Shown here: in pieces, positions 9,185 through 20,624 of the stretch | Layout: each line of letters opens with the position of its first letter | Numbering within the stretch: position 1 is the first letter of the stretch | Assembly: GCF_009846755.1 (NCBI RefSeq) | Contig: NZ_AQOR01000010.1 | Span: forward strand, 50,551 to 114,550 | Direction of reading: 5' to 3' | Source of the DNA: Alcanivorax sp. S71-1-4 | GTDB lineage: Bacteria; Pseudomonadota; Gammaproteobacteria; Pseudomonadales; Alcanivoracaceae | DNA length: 64,000 nucleotides | Program-made: the position numbers and the translations under genes | Notes under the pieces: generated by a model | Databases searched by the model: none | Seen by the model: only the letters and a program-made list of their open reading frames with translations | What the model was told of the DNA's origin: nothing

Positions 9185-9718
9185 TCACACAAGCAGCGGT
9201 ACCTCGTAACGACGTACCGTTTCCAGCACGTCCGCCGGCAGGCGGCAGATGCGACGGTTCAGATCAGCAAACACGATCTGCTGATAACCACCGGACACCA
9301 GCTCACCAGTTTCCGCATTGGAAAAGCGGAACAGGATGTAGAAAGACGCGTTCTTCACCAGTGCGGTATTAACCTGACCACGAATGGTCTGGAACGGGAA
9401 GGTCTCCTGCACGTAATCATTGTGCGCAGCCTTGGTGATGAAGACGCCTTTGTCCTGCAGCATGTCTGCCGACACACACTTGAAGAACCAGGCCTCGCGG
9501 CACACACCTTGCCATTCGAAGTAGCGGGCAAAGTAGGTGTTGGTGTAGGCATTGGAATCCTTCAGGTAGGTCTCGATGCGATGCTCGTAGGTACGCTCCG
9601 CCAACGTGTACGGCAACGACTGCCAGTCGGTAATGTCGTACTCCACCGGCAGCGGTTGCGGCTGGGTAGCCCAGTTGGCGTGGGTGATATCCGCGTGTTT
9701 GAGAGCGGCGTTATGCAT
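9185..9718 (-). CDS. Hotdog-fold acyl-CoA thioesterase (YbgC/4HBT-like)
   Basis: The 177-residue protein has the pattern of 4-hydroxybenzoyl-CoA thioesterase-like hotdog proteins: an early strand YEHRIETYLKDSNAYTNTYF leading into the central helix FEWQGVCREAWF, then alternating beta strands. The expected catalytic Asp lies in the DSNAYTN loop. It probably hydrolyses an acyl-CoA, recycling CoA; the substrate is unknown. The ATG at 9718 was chosen because AGGAG lies 7 bp upstream. It is a single gene ending in a strong terminator. Confidence 0.75.
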   Translation of the reverse strand: MHNAALKHADITHANWATQPQPLPVEYDITDWQSLPYTLAERTYEHRIETYLKDSNAYTNTYFARYFEWQGVCREAWFFKCVSADMLQDKGVFITKAAHNDYVQETFPFQTIRGQVNTALVKNASFYILFRFSNAETGELVSGGYQQIVFADLNRRICRLPADVLETVRRYEVPLLV

Positions 9719-10023
9719 GGTGAATCTCCTTTCTGGTCTGGATTTAATAGCGGAGCGACATTGCTCCGCTTCCAACGGTAGTCCAGAAAGGATGTGACGG
9801 TGATAACAGTTCGGGTGGGGTGTGGGTGGCGCTTCTGCATGGAATCAAGGCCCGTGCACAGGGAGCACCGTATCAGCAGGATGATGTCATTTTGATTTCA
9901 AATATACACCTATATTTTCATGAAAAGGTGTTTTTCCATTAATAAGGTTGGCGGGCCTGAATCCCGCCCTTTCCAGTGGCTTGCCCAGCTCGCCTTCGGC
10001 GGACTGCCAGCGGCGCGACGTTG
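9719..10023. other. Intergenic stretch without recognisable gene
   Basis: The 305 bp between the mnmE stop and the thioesterase start hold the thioesterase ribosome site (AGGAG) and a short AT-rich patch near 9890-9930. No coding frame or structured element stands out. In pseudomonads mnmG-rsmG-parAB lies a short way downstream of mnmE; nothing of that cluster is present here. Confidence 0.5.
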
Positions 10024-11406
10024 TTATTTGCCGATACAGAAACTGGAAAATATCCGGCCCAGCAAATCATCCGCCGAAAACACCCCCGTGATCTCTTCCA
10101 GGGCGCGTTGCGCGTTGCGAAGGTCCTCGGCCAGTAACTCGCCCGCCGCATGGTCCCCTAACTGACGCGCCCCGTGCTGCAGCGAAGTCAGCGCCAACTC
10201 CAGTGCACTCAGGTGCCGGCGGCGCGCGGAGAACGGGCTCGCTTCACCACTGTGAAAACCCACGCTTTGCTTCAGGTAATCCTGCAGTGCACTCAACCCG
10301 TCGCCGTGTGCGGCGGAGATGGCCAGGGTATCCGGACGGTTTGATTGGATACCGGGCTCCAACCCGGACAGGTCCGCCTTGTTCAGTATCAGGGTCAGTG
10401 GAATCCCCAGCGACGACAGCGTGCGCTGCCCTTCCGGCAGCAACTGGTCAGGCTGGTCGAGCTGCGCCGGGGTCACCGTGGTTGAATCCACCACCAGCAG
10501 AATCCGGTCTGCCTGTTCGATGGCCTGCCAGGCACGGCGGATGCCTTCCTGTTCCACCACATCCGGTGATTCACGCAGGCCGGCGGTGTCGATCAGGTTC
10601 AGGGGCATGCCGTCGAGCTGGATGGTTTCACGCAGCACGTCGCGGGTGGTGCCGGCGATATCGGTGACGATGGCCACGTCGTTGCCGGCCAGGGCATTGA
10701 GCAGGGAAGATTTGCCGGCGTTGGGCCGGCCGGCGATCACCAGGGTCATGCCTTCGCGCAGCAGGCTGCCGCGACGGGCGGTGGCGAGCACTTCGGCGGT
10801 GGCGCGAATCAGGTCGTTCAGGTCGCCGGCGACTTTGCCGTCGGACAGGAAATCGATTTCCTCTTCGGGAAAGTCGATGGCGGCCTCGACGTAGATGCGC
10901 AACTGGATCAGTTGTTCGACCAGGTTGTTCACGGCGTCGGAAAACGCGCCGCGCAGTGATCCCACCGCCGCGCGGGCGGCAGCGACAGTGCCGGCGTCAA
11001 TAAGATCGGCGATGCCTTCCGCCTGGGTCAGGTCCATGCGGTCGTTCAGGAAGGCCCGCATGGAGAATTCACCGGGCCGGGCCTGGCGGGCGCCCTGGCG
11101 GATGCAGGCCTGCACCAGCTGATCCAGCAGCACCGGGCCGCCGTGGCCCTGCAGTTCCACCACGTCTTCGCCGGTAAACGATTTCGGGCCCGGGAAATAA
11201 AGCACCAGCCCTTCGTCGATCAGTTGGCCTTCGGCATCGCGGAAGCTGCTGAAATGGGCATGGCGCGGTGTAAGGGGCCGGCTGGCCGGCATTAACGCGC
11301 TGGCGACAGCCAGCGCGCGCGGCCCGGACAGGCGCACGATCCCCACGCCGCCACGACCGGGCGCGGTGGCAATGGCAACGATGGTGTCGGTATCAGGTTG
11401 GGTCAT
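10024..11406 (-). CDS. mnmE: tRNA modification GTPase MnmE
   Basis: The 460-residue protein works with MnmG to install the cmnm5 group on wobble U34 of tRNAs. It has the N-terminal folate-binding domain ([23 protein letters not shown]), a helical domain, the inserted G domain with P-loop GRPNAGKSS and switch DTAG, NKAD specificity motif, and the obligatory C-terminal FCIGK that supplies the redox-active Cys. Length is typical. It lies downstream of yidC, which has its own terminator between the two genes, so mnmE may have its own promoter. Confidence 0.97.
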   Translation of the reverse strand: MTQPDTDTIVAIATAPGRGGVGIVRLSGPRALAVASALMPASRPLTPRHAHFSSFRDAEGQLIDEGLVLYFPGPKSFTGEDVVELQGHGGPVLLDQLVQACIRQGARQARPGEFSMRAFLNDRMDLTQAEGIADLIDAGTVAAARAAVGSLRGAFSDAVNNLVEQLIQLRIYVEAAIDFPEEEIDFLSDGKVAGDLNDLIRATAEVLATARRGSLLREGMTLVIAGRPNAGKSSLLNALAGNDVAIVTDIAGTTRDVLRETIQLDGMPLNLIDTAGLRESPDVVEQEGIRRAWQAIEQADRILLVVDSTTVTPAQLDQPDQLLPEGQRTLSSLGIPLTLILNKADLSGLEPGIQSNRPDTLAISAAHGDGLSALQDYLKQSVGFHSGEASPFSARRRHLSALELALTSLQHGARQLGDHAAGELLAEDLRNAQRALEEITGVFSADDLLGRIFSSFCIGK

Positions 11407-11440
11407 GGCGGGAGTATACGGGTTGGGCGCCTTAAACCGA

Positions 11441-11470
11441 AAAGCCCGGCGCGAAGGCCGGGCTTTCGAA
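11441..11470. terminator. Terminator between yidC and mnmE
   Basis: A 10-bp perfect stem AAAGCCCGGC/GCCGGGCTTT with a 6-nt loop runs into TTTTCGG on the minus strand. It sits 20 bp after the yidC stop and looks like an intrinsic terminator for the rpmH-rnpA-yidC transcript. Confidence 0.8.
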
Positions 11471-11487
11471 AGCGGCGCAGGGCCGGA

Positions 11488-13239
11488 TCACTCGTTTTCG
11501 ATTTTCCGGGTGATCAGCCACTGCTGGCCGATGGACAGCAGGTTGTTGGTCAGCCAGTACAGGACCAGACCCGCCGGGAACCAGAGGAAGAACACCGTGA
11601 ACACCACCGGCATCCACTTCATCACCTGGGCCTGGGTCGGGTCCGGCGGCGTCGGGTTCAGGCGCATCTGGAACCACATCGAGGCGCCCATCAACAACGG
11701 CAGGATAAACCAGGGGTCCATCAGCGACAGATCCTGAATCCAGCCGAAGAAGGGTGCCTGGCGCAGTTCCACCGATTCCAGCAGCACGTAGTACAGCGCG
11801 ATAAACACCGGCATCTGCACCAGCACCGGCAGGCAGCCGCCAAGCGGATTGATCTTTTCTTTCTGGTAGAGCTTCATCAGCTCCATCGACTGTTTCTGGC
11901 GATCGCTCTTGTGCTGCTCACGAATGCGCTGCATTTCCGGCGCCACCTTCCGCATGCGCGCCATGGAGCGGTAGCTGGTGGCCGAGAGTTTGAAGAACAG
12001 CAGCTTGATGATCAGCGTCAGCAGGATAATGGCCACCCCCCAGTTGCCGACGCCAAAGCCGATATCGAACTCGTTGCCGAAAATGCTGATCTGGCCGCTC
12101 TGCAGGAACACCAGCAGGGCAAAGATCGGCTGGGAGATAAACCACAGCCAGCCATAGTCCACGGTCATGTCCAGGCCGGGGCTGATGGCGCTGAGTTTGT
12201 CCTGTTGTTTCGGGCCGGCGTAGAACTCGGCGTACAGCACGCCTTCATCCCCCGGTGCCACCGTGGTGGTCGGGGACACGAAGCGCAGAATGTACTCGTC
12301 GGCGTTGCTGCGATAAACGCTGCTGTAGACCTGGCGCTGGGTGCTGTCGGGAATCCAGGCGGACAGGAAGTAGTGCTGGATCATGGCGATCCAGCCGCCG
12401 TCCTCGGTCAGACGCAGGTTGGATTCCTTCATGTCCTTGAGGCGCAGCTTGTTGTAGGGCTTTTCGCTGTTCCAGTAAGCCGCCCCCAGGTACGTCGGCA
12501 TCGGCGCGAAACCGCCGGTGGCCTTGCCCGGATCATCGCTGCCATCACGCTTGATCTGGCCGTACAGGGCACCTTGCCAGGGGCTGCTGCCGTTGTTGCG
12601 CACAATGTGCGACTGGCGAATCAGGTGACTGCCACGCTCGAAGGTGTAGCGCTTGATGATATCCACCCCGTTGGCCTGGCGCAGGGTCAGGTCAACGTTC
12701 AGTTCGTACTCGCCGTCAAGCAGTTGGTACTCGCCCTTTTCAGCCTGCCAGGTGGGGCGTCCCTCGGCGCTGTCGGTGCCGTTGGCGCCAACAATGCCGC
12801 TCTGGGCCACATAGGTCCGGGTGCTGGAGCGCTCAAGCAGCGTAAACGGCTGGTCCGGCGTGTCGACATGGCGCGGGTAGTCGAGCAGCGACAAGCGAAC
12901 GATGTCGCCGCCTAGCCGGTCGATTTCCATTTCCAGCACATCGGTACGGACCCGGATGATGCGATCAGAGCCCGGCGTGGCCTGTGGCTCGGAGACGGCA
13001 ACGTCGGGCGTGGCCGGCGCGGGCGTCGGCACATCCTCGATGCCGGGGACCGCCTCATTGCCGGCATCAGCCTGTGGCACGGGAGGCGCGGCCGGATCAT
13101 CCGGAATCTGCGTGGCGGTGTCGGTAATGGTGGCCTGATCCTGGTCGGGGACGAGGACGTAATCCTTCTGCCAGGCCAGAATCATCATATAGGTCACCAC
13201 AGCGATGGCGACCAGAATAAGAGCGCGCTTGATTTCCAT
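11488..13239 (-). CDS. yidC: Membrane protein insertase YidC
   Basis: The 583-residue protein inserts and folds inner-membrane proteins, alone or with SecYEG. It starts with the N-terminal anchor MEIKRALILVAIAVVTYM, followed by an acidic Pro/Ala-rich linker, the large periplasmic beta-sandwich (about residues 80-350), and the conserved five-helix core with the cytoplasmic positively charged loop (KLSATSYRSMARMRKVAPEM) and NPLGGCLPVLVQMPVF. It starts only 42 bp after the rnpA stop. The yidD gene that usually lies between rnpA and yidC is absent. Confidence 0.97.
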   Translation of the reverse strand: MEIKRALILVAIAVVTYMMILAWQKDYVLVPDQDQATITDTATQIPDDPAAPPVPQADAGNEAVPGIEDVPTPAPATPDVAVSEPQATPGSDRIIRVRTDVLEMEIDRLGGDIVRLSLLDYPRHVDTPDQPFTLLERSSTRTYVAQSGIVGANGTDSAEGRPTWQAEKGEYQLLDGEYELNVDLTLRQANGVDIIKRYTFERGSHLIRQSHIVRNNGSSPWQGALYGQIKRDGSDDPGKATGGFAPMPTYLGAAYWNSEKPYNKLRLKDMKESNLRLTEDGGWIAMIQHYFLSAWIPDSTQRQVYSSVYRSNADEYILRFVSPTTTVAPGDEGVLYAEFYAGPKQQDKLSAISPGLDMTVDYGWLWFISQPIFALLVFLQSGQISIFGNEFDIGFGVGNWGVAIILLTLIIKLLFFKLSATSYRSMARMRKVAPEMQRIREQHKSDRQKQSMELMKLYQKEKINPLGGCLPVLVQMPVFIALYYVLLESVELRQAPFFGWIQDLSLMDPWFILPLLMGASMWFQMRLNPTPPDPTQAQVMKWMPVVFTVFFLWFPAGLVLYWLTNNLLSIGQQWLITRKIENE

Positions 13240-13281
13240 AGATAGGACTTGTTGGCGGCGAGAAAAACGGCGGGCAGTGTC

Positions 13282-13656
13282 TCAGGCCCGGGTGCGCTTG
13301 GCAAGCAGCTTGTCCCAGAGGCCGTCGACCTCGGCCCGCAGCGCGGCGGGATCGGGGTCGCTCAGGCCACCGCGCAGCAGTACCACCACGTCCAGACCCT
13401 GAAGGCTGTCGGGCCGGTGCCGGAAGCTTTCACGGAGCTGGCGCTTGACCCGGGCACGATCGACGGCCCGGCGGGCGCGCTTGCGGGGAATCACCAGACC
13501 AAGGCGATGCACGGCGAGCGGGTTTTCAATGGCGAGGAACAGAAAGTGCCGGCTGCCGGCCCGGTAACGGGCCTGGTCAAACACACGCTGGAAGTCAGCG
13601 GGAGTCAGCAGACGGTTTTCGCGGCGGAAGCGGAAATCCGGGGCGGCGTCGCTCAC
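13282..13656 (-). CDS. rnpA: Ribonuclease P protein component
   Basis: The 124-residue basic protein is the protein subunit of RNase P, which matures tRNA 5' ends with the RnpB RNA. The central RNR-type helix (RAVDRARVKRQLRESFR) and the N-terminal RRENRLLTPADFQRVF are diagnostic. The start is GTG at 13656. It follows rpmH in the usual co-transcribed arrangement. Confidence 0.95.
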   Translation of the reverse strand: MSDAAPDFRFRRENRLLTPADFQRVFDQARYRAGSRHFLFLAIENPLAVHRLGLVIPRKRARRAVDRARVKRQLRESFRHRPDSLQGLDVVVLLRGGLSDPDPAALRAEVDGLWDKLLAKRTRA

Positions 13657-13717
13657 CGGATCAGGCCATCGTCGGAGGGTAAAGCGTCAGCAGGACAAGT
13701 GGAGCAAACAGCCGACG

Positions 13718-13852
13718 TCAGACGGTCAGCTGCTTGCGGCCCTTGGCGCGGCGACGGTTCAGTACAGCGCGGCCGTTCTTGGTGGCCATGCGGGCACGGA
13801 AGCCATGGGTGCGCTTGCGCTTGATTTGGCTCGGTTGAAAAGTACGTTTCAT
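13718..13852 (-). CDS. rpmH: 50S ribosomal protein L34
   Basis: This 44-residue, extremely basic protein begins [14 protein letters not shown] and ends GRKQLTV, which is the full conserved L34 sequence pattern. It is the first gene of the rpmH-rnpA-yidC transcript. A consensus sigma-70 promoter lies 43-71 bp upstream. On its other side is the replication origin region. Confidence 0.97.
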   Translation of the reverse strand: MKRTFQPSQIKRKRTHGFRARMATKNGRAVLNRRRAKGRKQLTV

Positions 13853-13894
13853 GGTGGCGTCCCCACGGGATCACTGGTCAGTCGAAGGGCGGCA

Positions 13895-13923
13895 ATTCTA
13901 GGTGAGCCCTGCCGGGCTGTCAA
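13895..13923 (-). promoter_or_regulatory. Sigma-70 promoter of rpmH-rnpA-yidC
   Basis: Read on the minus strand there is a perfect -35 TTGACA, a 17-bp spacer and a -10 TAGAAT, ending about 40 bp before the L34 start codon. This near-consensus promoter fits a ribosomal protein gene. Confidence 0.85.
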
Positions 13924-13954
13924 ACGGCAAAGTCGGGACCTACGAAGCCGGTGC

Positions 13955-14250
13955 GTCGCTTATCTTTTATTAGATTTAAAGATTTAGATTTTTTAGTAGT
14001 TGTATTAGTTATAAGCAAAGCGATTTCTGTGGATAAGTTTGAAAAATTAATAAATATCAATGAGTTGGTTTGTGTGTAACCGGTTGGTATCCCGGTGCGG
14101 GGACGGTGGTGCAATGGGGGATAACCGGTGCAGGGTTGGGGACGAAATCTGTGCATGGGTCTGCCCACAGGGTTGTACCGGGTTTGTGCGCCCTGTCGCG
14201 CCCAAGGTTATCCACAGGGTAAATGGGTGAAGACGGCTGTGGATAACGAA
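13955..14250. other. oriC: Chromosomal replication origin (oriC) candidate
   Basis: The 461-bp gap between rpmH and dnaA holds three perfect DnaA boxes, TGTGGATAA at 14028-14036 and 14238-14246 and the inverted TTATCCACA at 14208-14216. It also has an AT-rich tract at about 13965-14070 that can serve as the DNA-unwinding element, in a genome that is otherwise GC-rich. A degenerate box with GGGGATAA lies near 14108. The rpmH-dnaA location is that of the Pseudomonas origin. The box at 14238 is also close enough to the dnaA start for DnaA autoregulation. Confidence 0.88.
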
Positions 14251-14313
14251 GCCCCCGGGGGATAGAATGGCCAGTCCATTCACCCTCGTACAGATAGAAT
14301 CAAAGGCAGGGAC

Positions 14314-15705
14314 GTGTCCGAAGAGCTCTGGAATCGCTGTCTCGCGCGGCTGGAAGATGAGCTGCCCGCGCAGCAGTACAGTATGTGGATCCGACCCTTG
14401 CAGGTGGTGGCCTCAGCGGATGGCGGCGAACTGATATTGTTTGCGCCAAACCGTTTTATTGTTGACTGGGTGCGGGACAAATACCTGGAACGCATCGGCG
14501 AATTGCTGGGCGAACTGCAGACGGGGGCCCTGCCCACGCTGAACCTGAAAGTCGGTGCTTCGCGGCCTTCCCGTCCGGCGGTGACGCCGGCACCGGTGGC
14601 CACCCCGGCGCCTGCGCCAGCCGTCAACGCGCCGGTGCAGCCGCCCCGCGAGACGGCGTCCACCACCACCACGGCGAAGCACCGCAGTAACCTGAACAGT
14701 ACTTTTCTGTTCGATAACTTCGTCGAGGGTAAATCCAACCGCATGGCCGCCGCCGCGGCCCAGCAGGTAGCCGAGAACCCGGGGACCCACGGGTATAACC
14801 CCCTGCTGTTGTACGGCGGTGTAGGGCTGGGCAAGACACACCTGATGCATGCCGTGGGCAACGGCCTGCTGAAGCGGAATCCGAACGCAAAAGTGGTCTA
14901 TCTGCACAGCGAGCGCTTTGTTGCGGACATGATTTCAGCGCTGCGCAACAAGACCATCAACGAATTCAAGCGGTTCTATCGCACGGTCGATGCGCTGCTG
15001 ATTGACGACATCCAGTTCTTTGCCGGCAAGGAACAATCGCAGGAAGAGTTCTTCCATACCTTTAATGCCTTGCTGGAAAATGGTCAGCAGATCATTCTTA
15101 CCTGCGACAAGTTTCCGAAAGAGATCGACGGCCTGGAGGAGCGCCTGAAAAGCCGCTTCGGGTGGGGGTTGTCGCAGCCGATGGAGCCGCCGGAGCTGGA
15201 AACGCGGGTGGCCATCCTGAAGAAGAAGGCCGAGGAGGCGCGTATTGACCTGCCGAATGAGGCAGCCTTCTTTATTGCCCAGCGTATCCGGTCCAACGTG
15301 CGGGAGTTGGAGGGTGCGCTCAAGCGTGTGATCGCCCATGTGCGCTTCACAGGCGCGCCGCTGGACATAGGCCTGGTGAAGGATGCGCTGCGCGATCTGC
15401 TCGCCATCCAGGCCCGCCAGGTGAGCGTGGACAACATCCAGCGCACCGTGGCGGAGTATTACAAGATCAAGATCGCTGACCTGCTTTCGCCGCGTCGCAG
15501 CCGCTCGGTGGCCAGGCCGCGGCAGGTGGCCATGGCCTTGTCGAAGGAACTGACCAGCCACAGTCTGCCGGAGATCGGGGATTCGTTCGGCGGCCGGGAC
15601 CATACCACCGTGCTGCATGCGTGCAGGAAGGTGAAGGAGCTCCGTGAAGGCAGTACGGAGATTGAAGAGGATTACCAGAATCTGCTGCGCAGTCTGACCT
15701 CCTGA
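14314..15705 (+). CDS. dnaA: Chromosomal replication initiator DnaA
   Basis: The 463-residue initiator binds DnaA boxes and opens the origin. Domain I is at residues 1-80 ([20 protein letters not shown]), a Pro/Ala/Thr-rich linker follows, then the AAA+ domain with Walker [11 protein letters not shown] and Walker B LLIDDIQF. The C-terminal helix-turn-helix carries the DnaA signature GGRDHTTV. The start is GTG at 14314 after a GGCAGGG ribosome site. It is the first gene of dnaA-dnaN-recF-gyrB. Confidence 0.98.
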   Translation: MSEELWNRCLARLEDELPAQQYSMWIRPLQVVASADGGELILFAPNRFIVDWVRDKYLERIGELLGELQTGALPTLNLKVGASRPSRPAVTPAPVATPAPAPAVNAPVQPPRETASTTTTAKHRSNLNSTFLFDNFVEGKSNRMAAAAAQQVAENPGTHGYNPLLLYGGVGLGKTHLMHAVGNGLLKRNPNAKVVYLHSERFVADMISALRNKTINEFKRFYRTVDALLIDDIQFFAGKEQSQEEFFHTFNALLENGQQIILTCDKFPKEIDGLEERLKSRFGWGLSQPMEPPELETRVAILKKKAEEARIDLPNEAAFFIAQRIRSNVRELEGALKRVIAHVRFTGAPLDIGLVKDALRDLLAIQARQVSVDNIQRTVAEYYKIKIADLLSPRRSRSVARPRQVAMALSKELTSHSLPEIGDSFGGRDHTTVLHACRKVKELREGSTEIEEDYQNLLRSLTS

Positions 15706-15733
15706 TAACCATGCAAAATGTAGGGGAATGCAT

Positions 15734-16834
15734 ATGAAATTCACCATCAACCGCGAGCTGCTGCTGAAGCCCCTGCAACAGGTGGCCGGGGTGGTTGAGC
15801 GGCGTCAGACATTGCCGGTGCTGTCCAATGTGCTGATCGAAGTGACAGACCAGCAATTGTCTGTCACCGGCACAGATCTGGAACTGGAACTGGTTGCCCG
15901 GTTGCCGCTGGAAGGTGAGGTCCAATCCGGTGAGACGACCGTGCCAGCAAGAAAGCTGCTCGATATCTGCAAGAGCTTGCCGGCGGAAGCCGATATCCGC
16001 CTGGAGGTGGATGGCGAGCGGATGGTGGTGCGTTCCGGCCGTAGCCGGTTCACCTTGTCGACACTGCCGGCGTCGGAGTTTCCGAACCTTGAGGAAGAGG
16101 TTGGAGGCGCCCAGCTTGAGGTCGCGCCTGACCAGTTGCGCCGTCTGATCGACAGCACGGCGTTTTCGATGGCGCAGCAGGATGTGCGTTATTACCTCAA
16201 TGGCCTGTTGCTGGAACTGCGCAAAGGTCGTCTGCGTGCGGTCGCCACCGACGGTCATCGGCTGGCGATGTCCGATGCAGAAGTCACCGGCATCAGCGAC
16301 GATGCCCAGGTGATCGTGCCGCGCAAGGGCGTCATGGAGCTGGCCCGGCTTCTGGGGGACAGCACCCAGCCGGTCAAGCTGACCGTGGGCAAAAATCATG
16401 TACGGGTGATCGCGGGCGATGTCACCTTCACCTCCAAACTGGTGGACGGCAAGTTTCCTGAGTACGAGCGGGTGATTCCGCGCGAAGGCCAGCGCCGTGT
16501 GATGGCGGACCGCGAGACCCTGCGGCAGGCGCTTGGCCGTGTGGCGATTCTCTCCAACGAAAAATACCGTGGTGTGCGGATTCAGCTTTCTGATGCCAGC
16601 CTGCGGGTCCAGGCCAACAACCCGGAACAGGAAGAAGCAGAAGAGGAAGTGTCCGTCGACTATCAGGGTTCGGAACTGGAAATCGGCTTCAACGTCAGTT
16701 ATCTGCTGGATGTACTGAATACGTTGCACAGCACCGAAGTGCAGATTCAGTTGGGCGACAGTAACAGCAGTGCGGTGATTGTGGATCCGAATGTCACCGC
16801 GACCTTGTACGTCGTTATGCCGATGCGGCTCTGA
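15734..16834 (+). CDS. dnaN: DNA polymerase III sliding clamp (beta subunit)
   Basis: The 366-residue protein has the three-domain beta-clamp pattern and the same length as the E. coli protein. It encircles DNA and tethers Pol III. An in-frame ATG 6 bp earlier exists, but the ATG at 15734 (MKFTINRELLLKPLQQVAGVV) is better spaced from the TAGGGGAA ribosome site and matches the family N-terminus. It ends in the conserved YVVMPMRL, part of the hydrophobic cleft that binds clamp partners. Confidence 0.97.
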   Translation: MKFTINRELLLKPLQQVAGVVERRQTLPVLSNVLIEVTDQQLSVTGTDLELELVARLPLEGEVQSGETTVPARKLLDICKSLPAEADIRLEVDGERMVVRSGRSRFTLSTLPASEFPNLEEEVGGAQLEVAPDQLRRLIDSTAFSMAQQDVRYYLNGLLLELRKGRLRAVATDGHRLAMSDAEVTGISDDAQVIVPRKGVMELARLLGDSTQPVKLTVGKNHVRVIAGDVTFTSKLVDGKFPEYERVIPREGQRRVMADRETLRQALGRVAILSNEKYRGVRIQLSDASLRVQANNPEQEEAEEEVSVDYQGSELEIGFNVSYLLDVLNTLHSTEVQIQLGDSNSSAVIVDPNVTATLYVVMPMRL

Positions 16835-16896
16835 TCGGACGGGACCCGCCGGGTGGCAATTACCGGTCTGGTGGGTCCACTTCCCTTCCCCCCCTC

Positions 16897-17982
16897 ATGT
16901 TGCAGCGCCTCACCCTCTCCTCCTTCCGCAATTACCAGCAGGCCGAATTTGTTCCCAGTGCGGGGGTGAATCTGGTGGTTGGTGATAACGGCTCCGGCAA
17001 AAGCAGCCTTTTGGAAGCGATTTACCTGCTTGGCTCCGGCCGAAGTTTCCGCACCAGCCGATTGCAGAGGCTGGTCAGGGAGTCTGCGCAGGATGCGGTG
17101 TTGTTCGCCGAGGTGTTGAGCCATCAGGGGGTGCAGCACCGCCTTGGGATGGCGCGTAACCGTCAGGGGTTTTCCGGCCTGAAGCTGGACGGGGCCAATG
17201 TGCGAGGTCTGTCTGACCTGGCGCGCATCCTGCCCGTTCAGGCGTTCCATCCGGGCACAGTGGAGATCGTCGAAGGCCCATCCTCGGCGAGACGCCGCTA
17301 TCTCGACTGGGGATTGTTCCACGTGGAACAATCCTTTCTCCCCCTTTGGCGACAGCTGTATACCGCACTGCAGCAGCGTAATCGCCTGCTTCGTAGTGGG
17401 CGGTTCCAGCACCGGGAGATGCTGGTCTGGGATCAGCAAGTCGCTACGGTTTCTGGTAGAATCAGCCAGTTGCGCAGCGCCTATCTGACGGCACTTAGCC
17501 CCCATCTTCAGACGGTTCTCGGCCATATTGGTGAGCTGCCGGAGGTGAATATCAGCCTGTACGCCGGTTGGCCTGATGGCGAAGATCTGCTGGCCCTCCT
17601 GGCGGCTGACATTGAAAAGGACAGGCAACGGGGTCACACCGGACGCGGCGCCCATCGGGCGGAGCTGAGGCTGACAACAGCAGCGGGTCCGGTCCGCGAT
17701 GTGTTCTCCAGGGGGCAAACCAAGACGCTGAGCTATGCATTGTTGTTGGCCCAGCTCTACCTGCTTGTGCACGGCCATGGCGGCCAGTGCCTTGTGCTGG
17801 TCGACGACCTGGCGTCTGAACTTGATAGCCAGCACAGCGCTGCGGTCCTGGCAGCGCTGAAGGATTTGAAGCAACAGATGATTATCACCGCCCTGTCGGC
17901 GGATGCCCTGCCTGTTCAGGCAGAAGGCAACGAAACAAGAATGTTCCACGTGGAACATGGTGTGCTGAAACGCCTGGATTAA
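16897..17982 (+). CDS. recF: DNA replication and repair protein RecF
   Basis: The 361-residue SMC-like ATPase helps load RecA at gaps with RecO and RecR. It has Walker A GDNGSGKSS near the N-terminus, the ABC signature region (FSRGQTKTLSYALLLAQ) and Walker B LVLVDDLASELD. Two perfect parS palindromes lie inside the coding sequence; they are read as the peptides FHVEQ and FHVEH. The gene therefore has both a protein-coding and a chromosome-segregation role. Confidence 0.96.
   Translation: MLQRLTLSSFRNYQQAEFVPSAGVNLVVGDNGSGKSSLLEAIYLLGSGRSFRTSRLQRLVRESAQDAVLFAEVLSHQGVQHRLGMARNRQGFSGLKLDGANVRGLSDLARILPVQAFHPGTVEIVEGPSSARRRYLDWGLFHVEQSFLPLWRQLYTALQQRNRLLRSGRFQHREMLVWDQQVATVSGRISQLRSAYLTALSPHLQTVLGHIGELPEVNISLYAGWPDGEDLLALLAADIEKDRQRGHTGRGAHRAELRLTTAAGPVRDVFSRGQTKTLSYALLLAQLYLLVHGHGGQCLVLVDDLASELDSQHSAAVLAALKDLKQQMIITALSADALPVQAEGNETRMFHVEHGVLKRLD
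17313..17332. promoter_or_regulatory. parS: parS centromere site 1 (inside recF)
   Basis: This is a perfect 20-bp palindrome with the core TGTTCCACGTGGAACA, the form of parS known in Pseudomonas. ParB should bind here and spread. It lies 3.1 kb from the origin. Confidence 0.9.
17941..17958. promoter_or_regulatory. parS: parS centromere site 2 (inside recF)
   Basis: This is a perfect 18-bp palindrome with the same 16-bp core as site 1, 627 bp downstream, at the very 3' end of recF. Confidence 0.9.
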
Positions 17983-18010
17983 CGGGCCGCCCGGTACCAA
18001 TAGTGGTTAA

Positions 18011-20452
<2,442 letters not shown>

Positions 20453-20462
20453 CCCCCCCCTT

Positions 20463-20484
20463 CCCCGCACCTCCCGGTGCGGGG
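20463..20484. terminator. Hairpin after gyrB
   Basis: A perfect 9-bp stem CCCCGCACC/GGTGCGGGG with loop TCCC begins 11 bp after the gyrB stop. No T tract follows, so it may stabilise the mRNA 3' end instead of terminating on its own. Confidence 0.5.
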
Positions 20485-20624
20485 ACGTCCGTCCCAGCAC
20501 GGCGCGTCAGAAAATAACAAAATTTGTGCCCCGCTTCTGGCGTGATCTCCTAACTTACTGATAAAAAAAGAAAAAAAGATGGCCCGTGGCTTGCAAAGGG
20601 TGTGTTGTCCGTTCGAGGGAGAAC

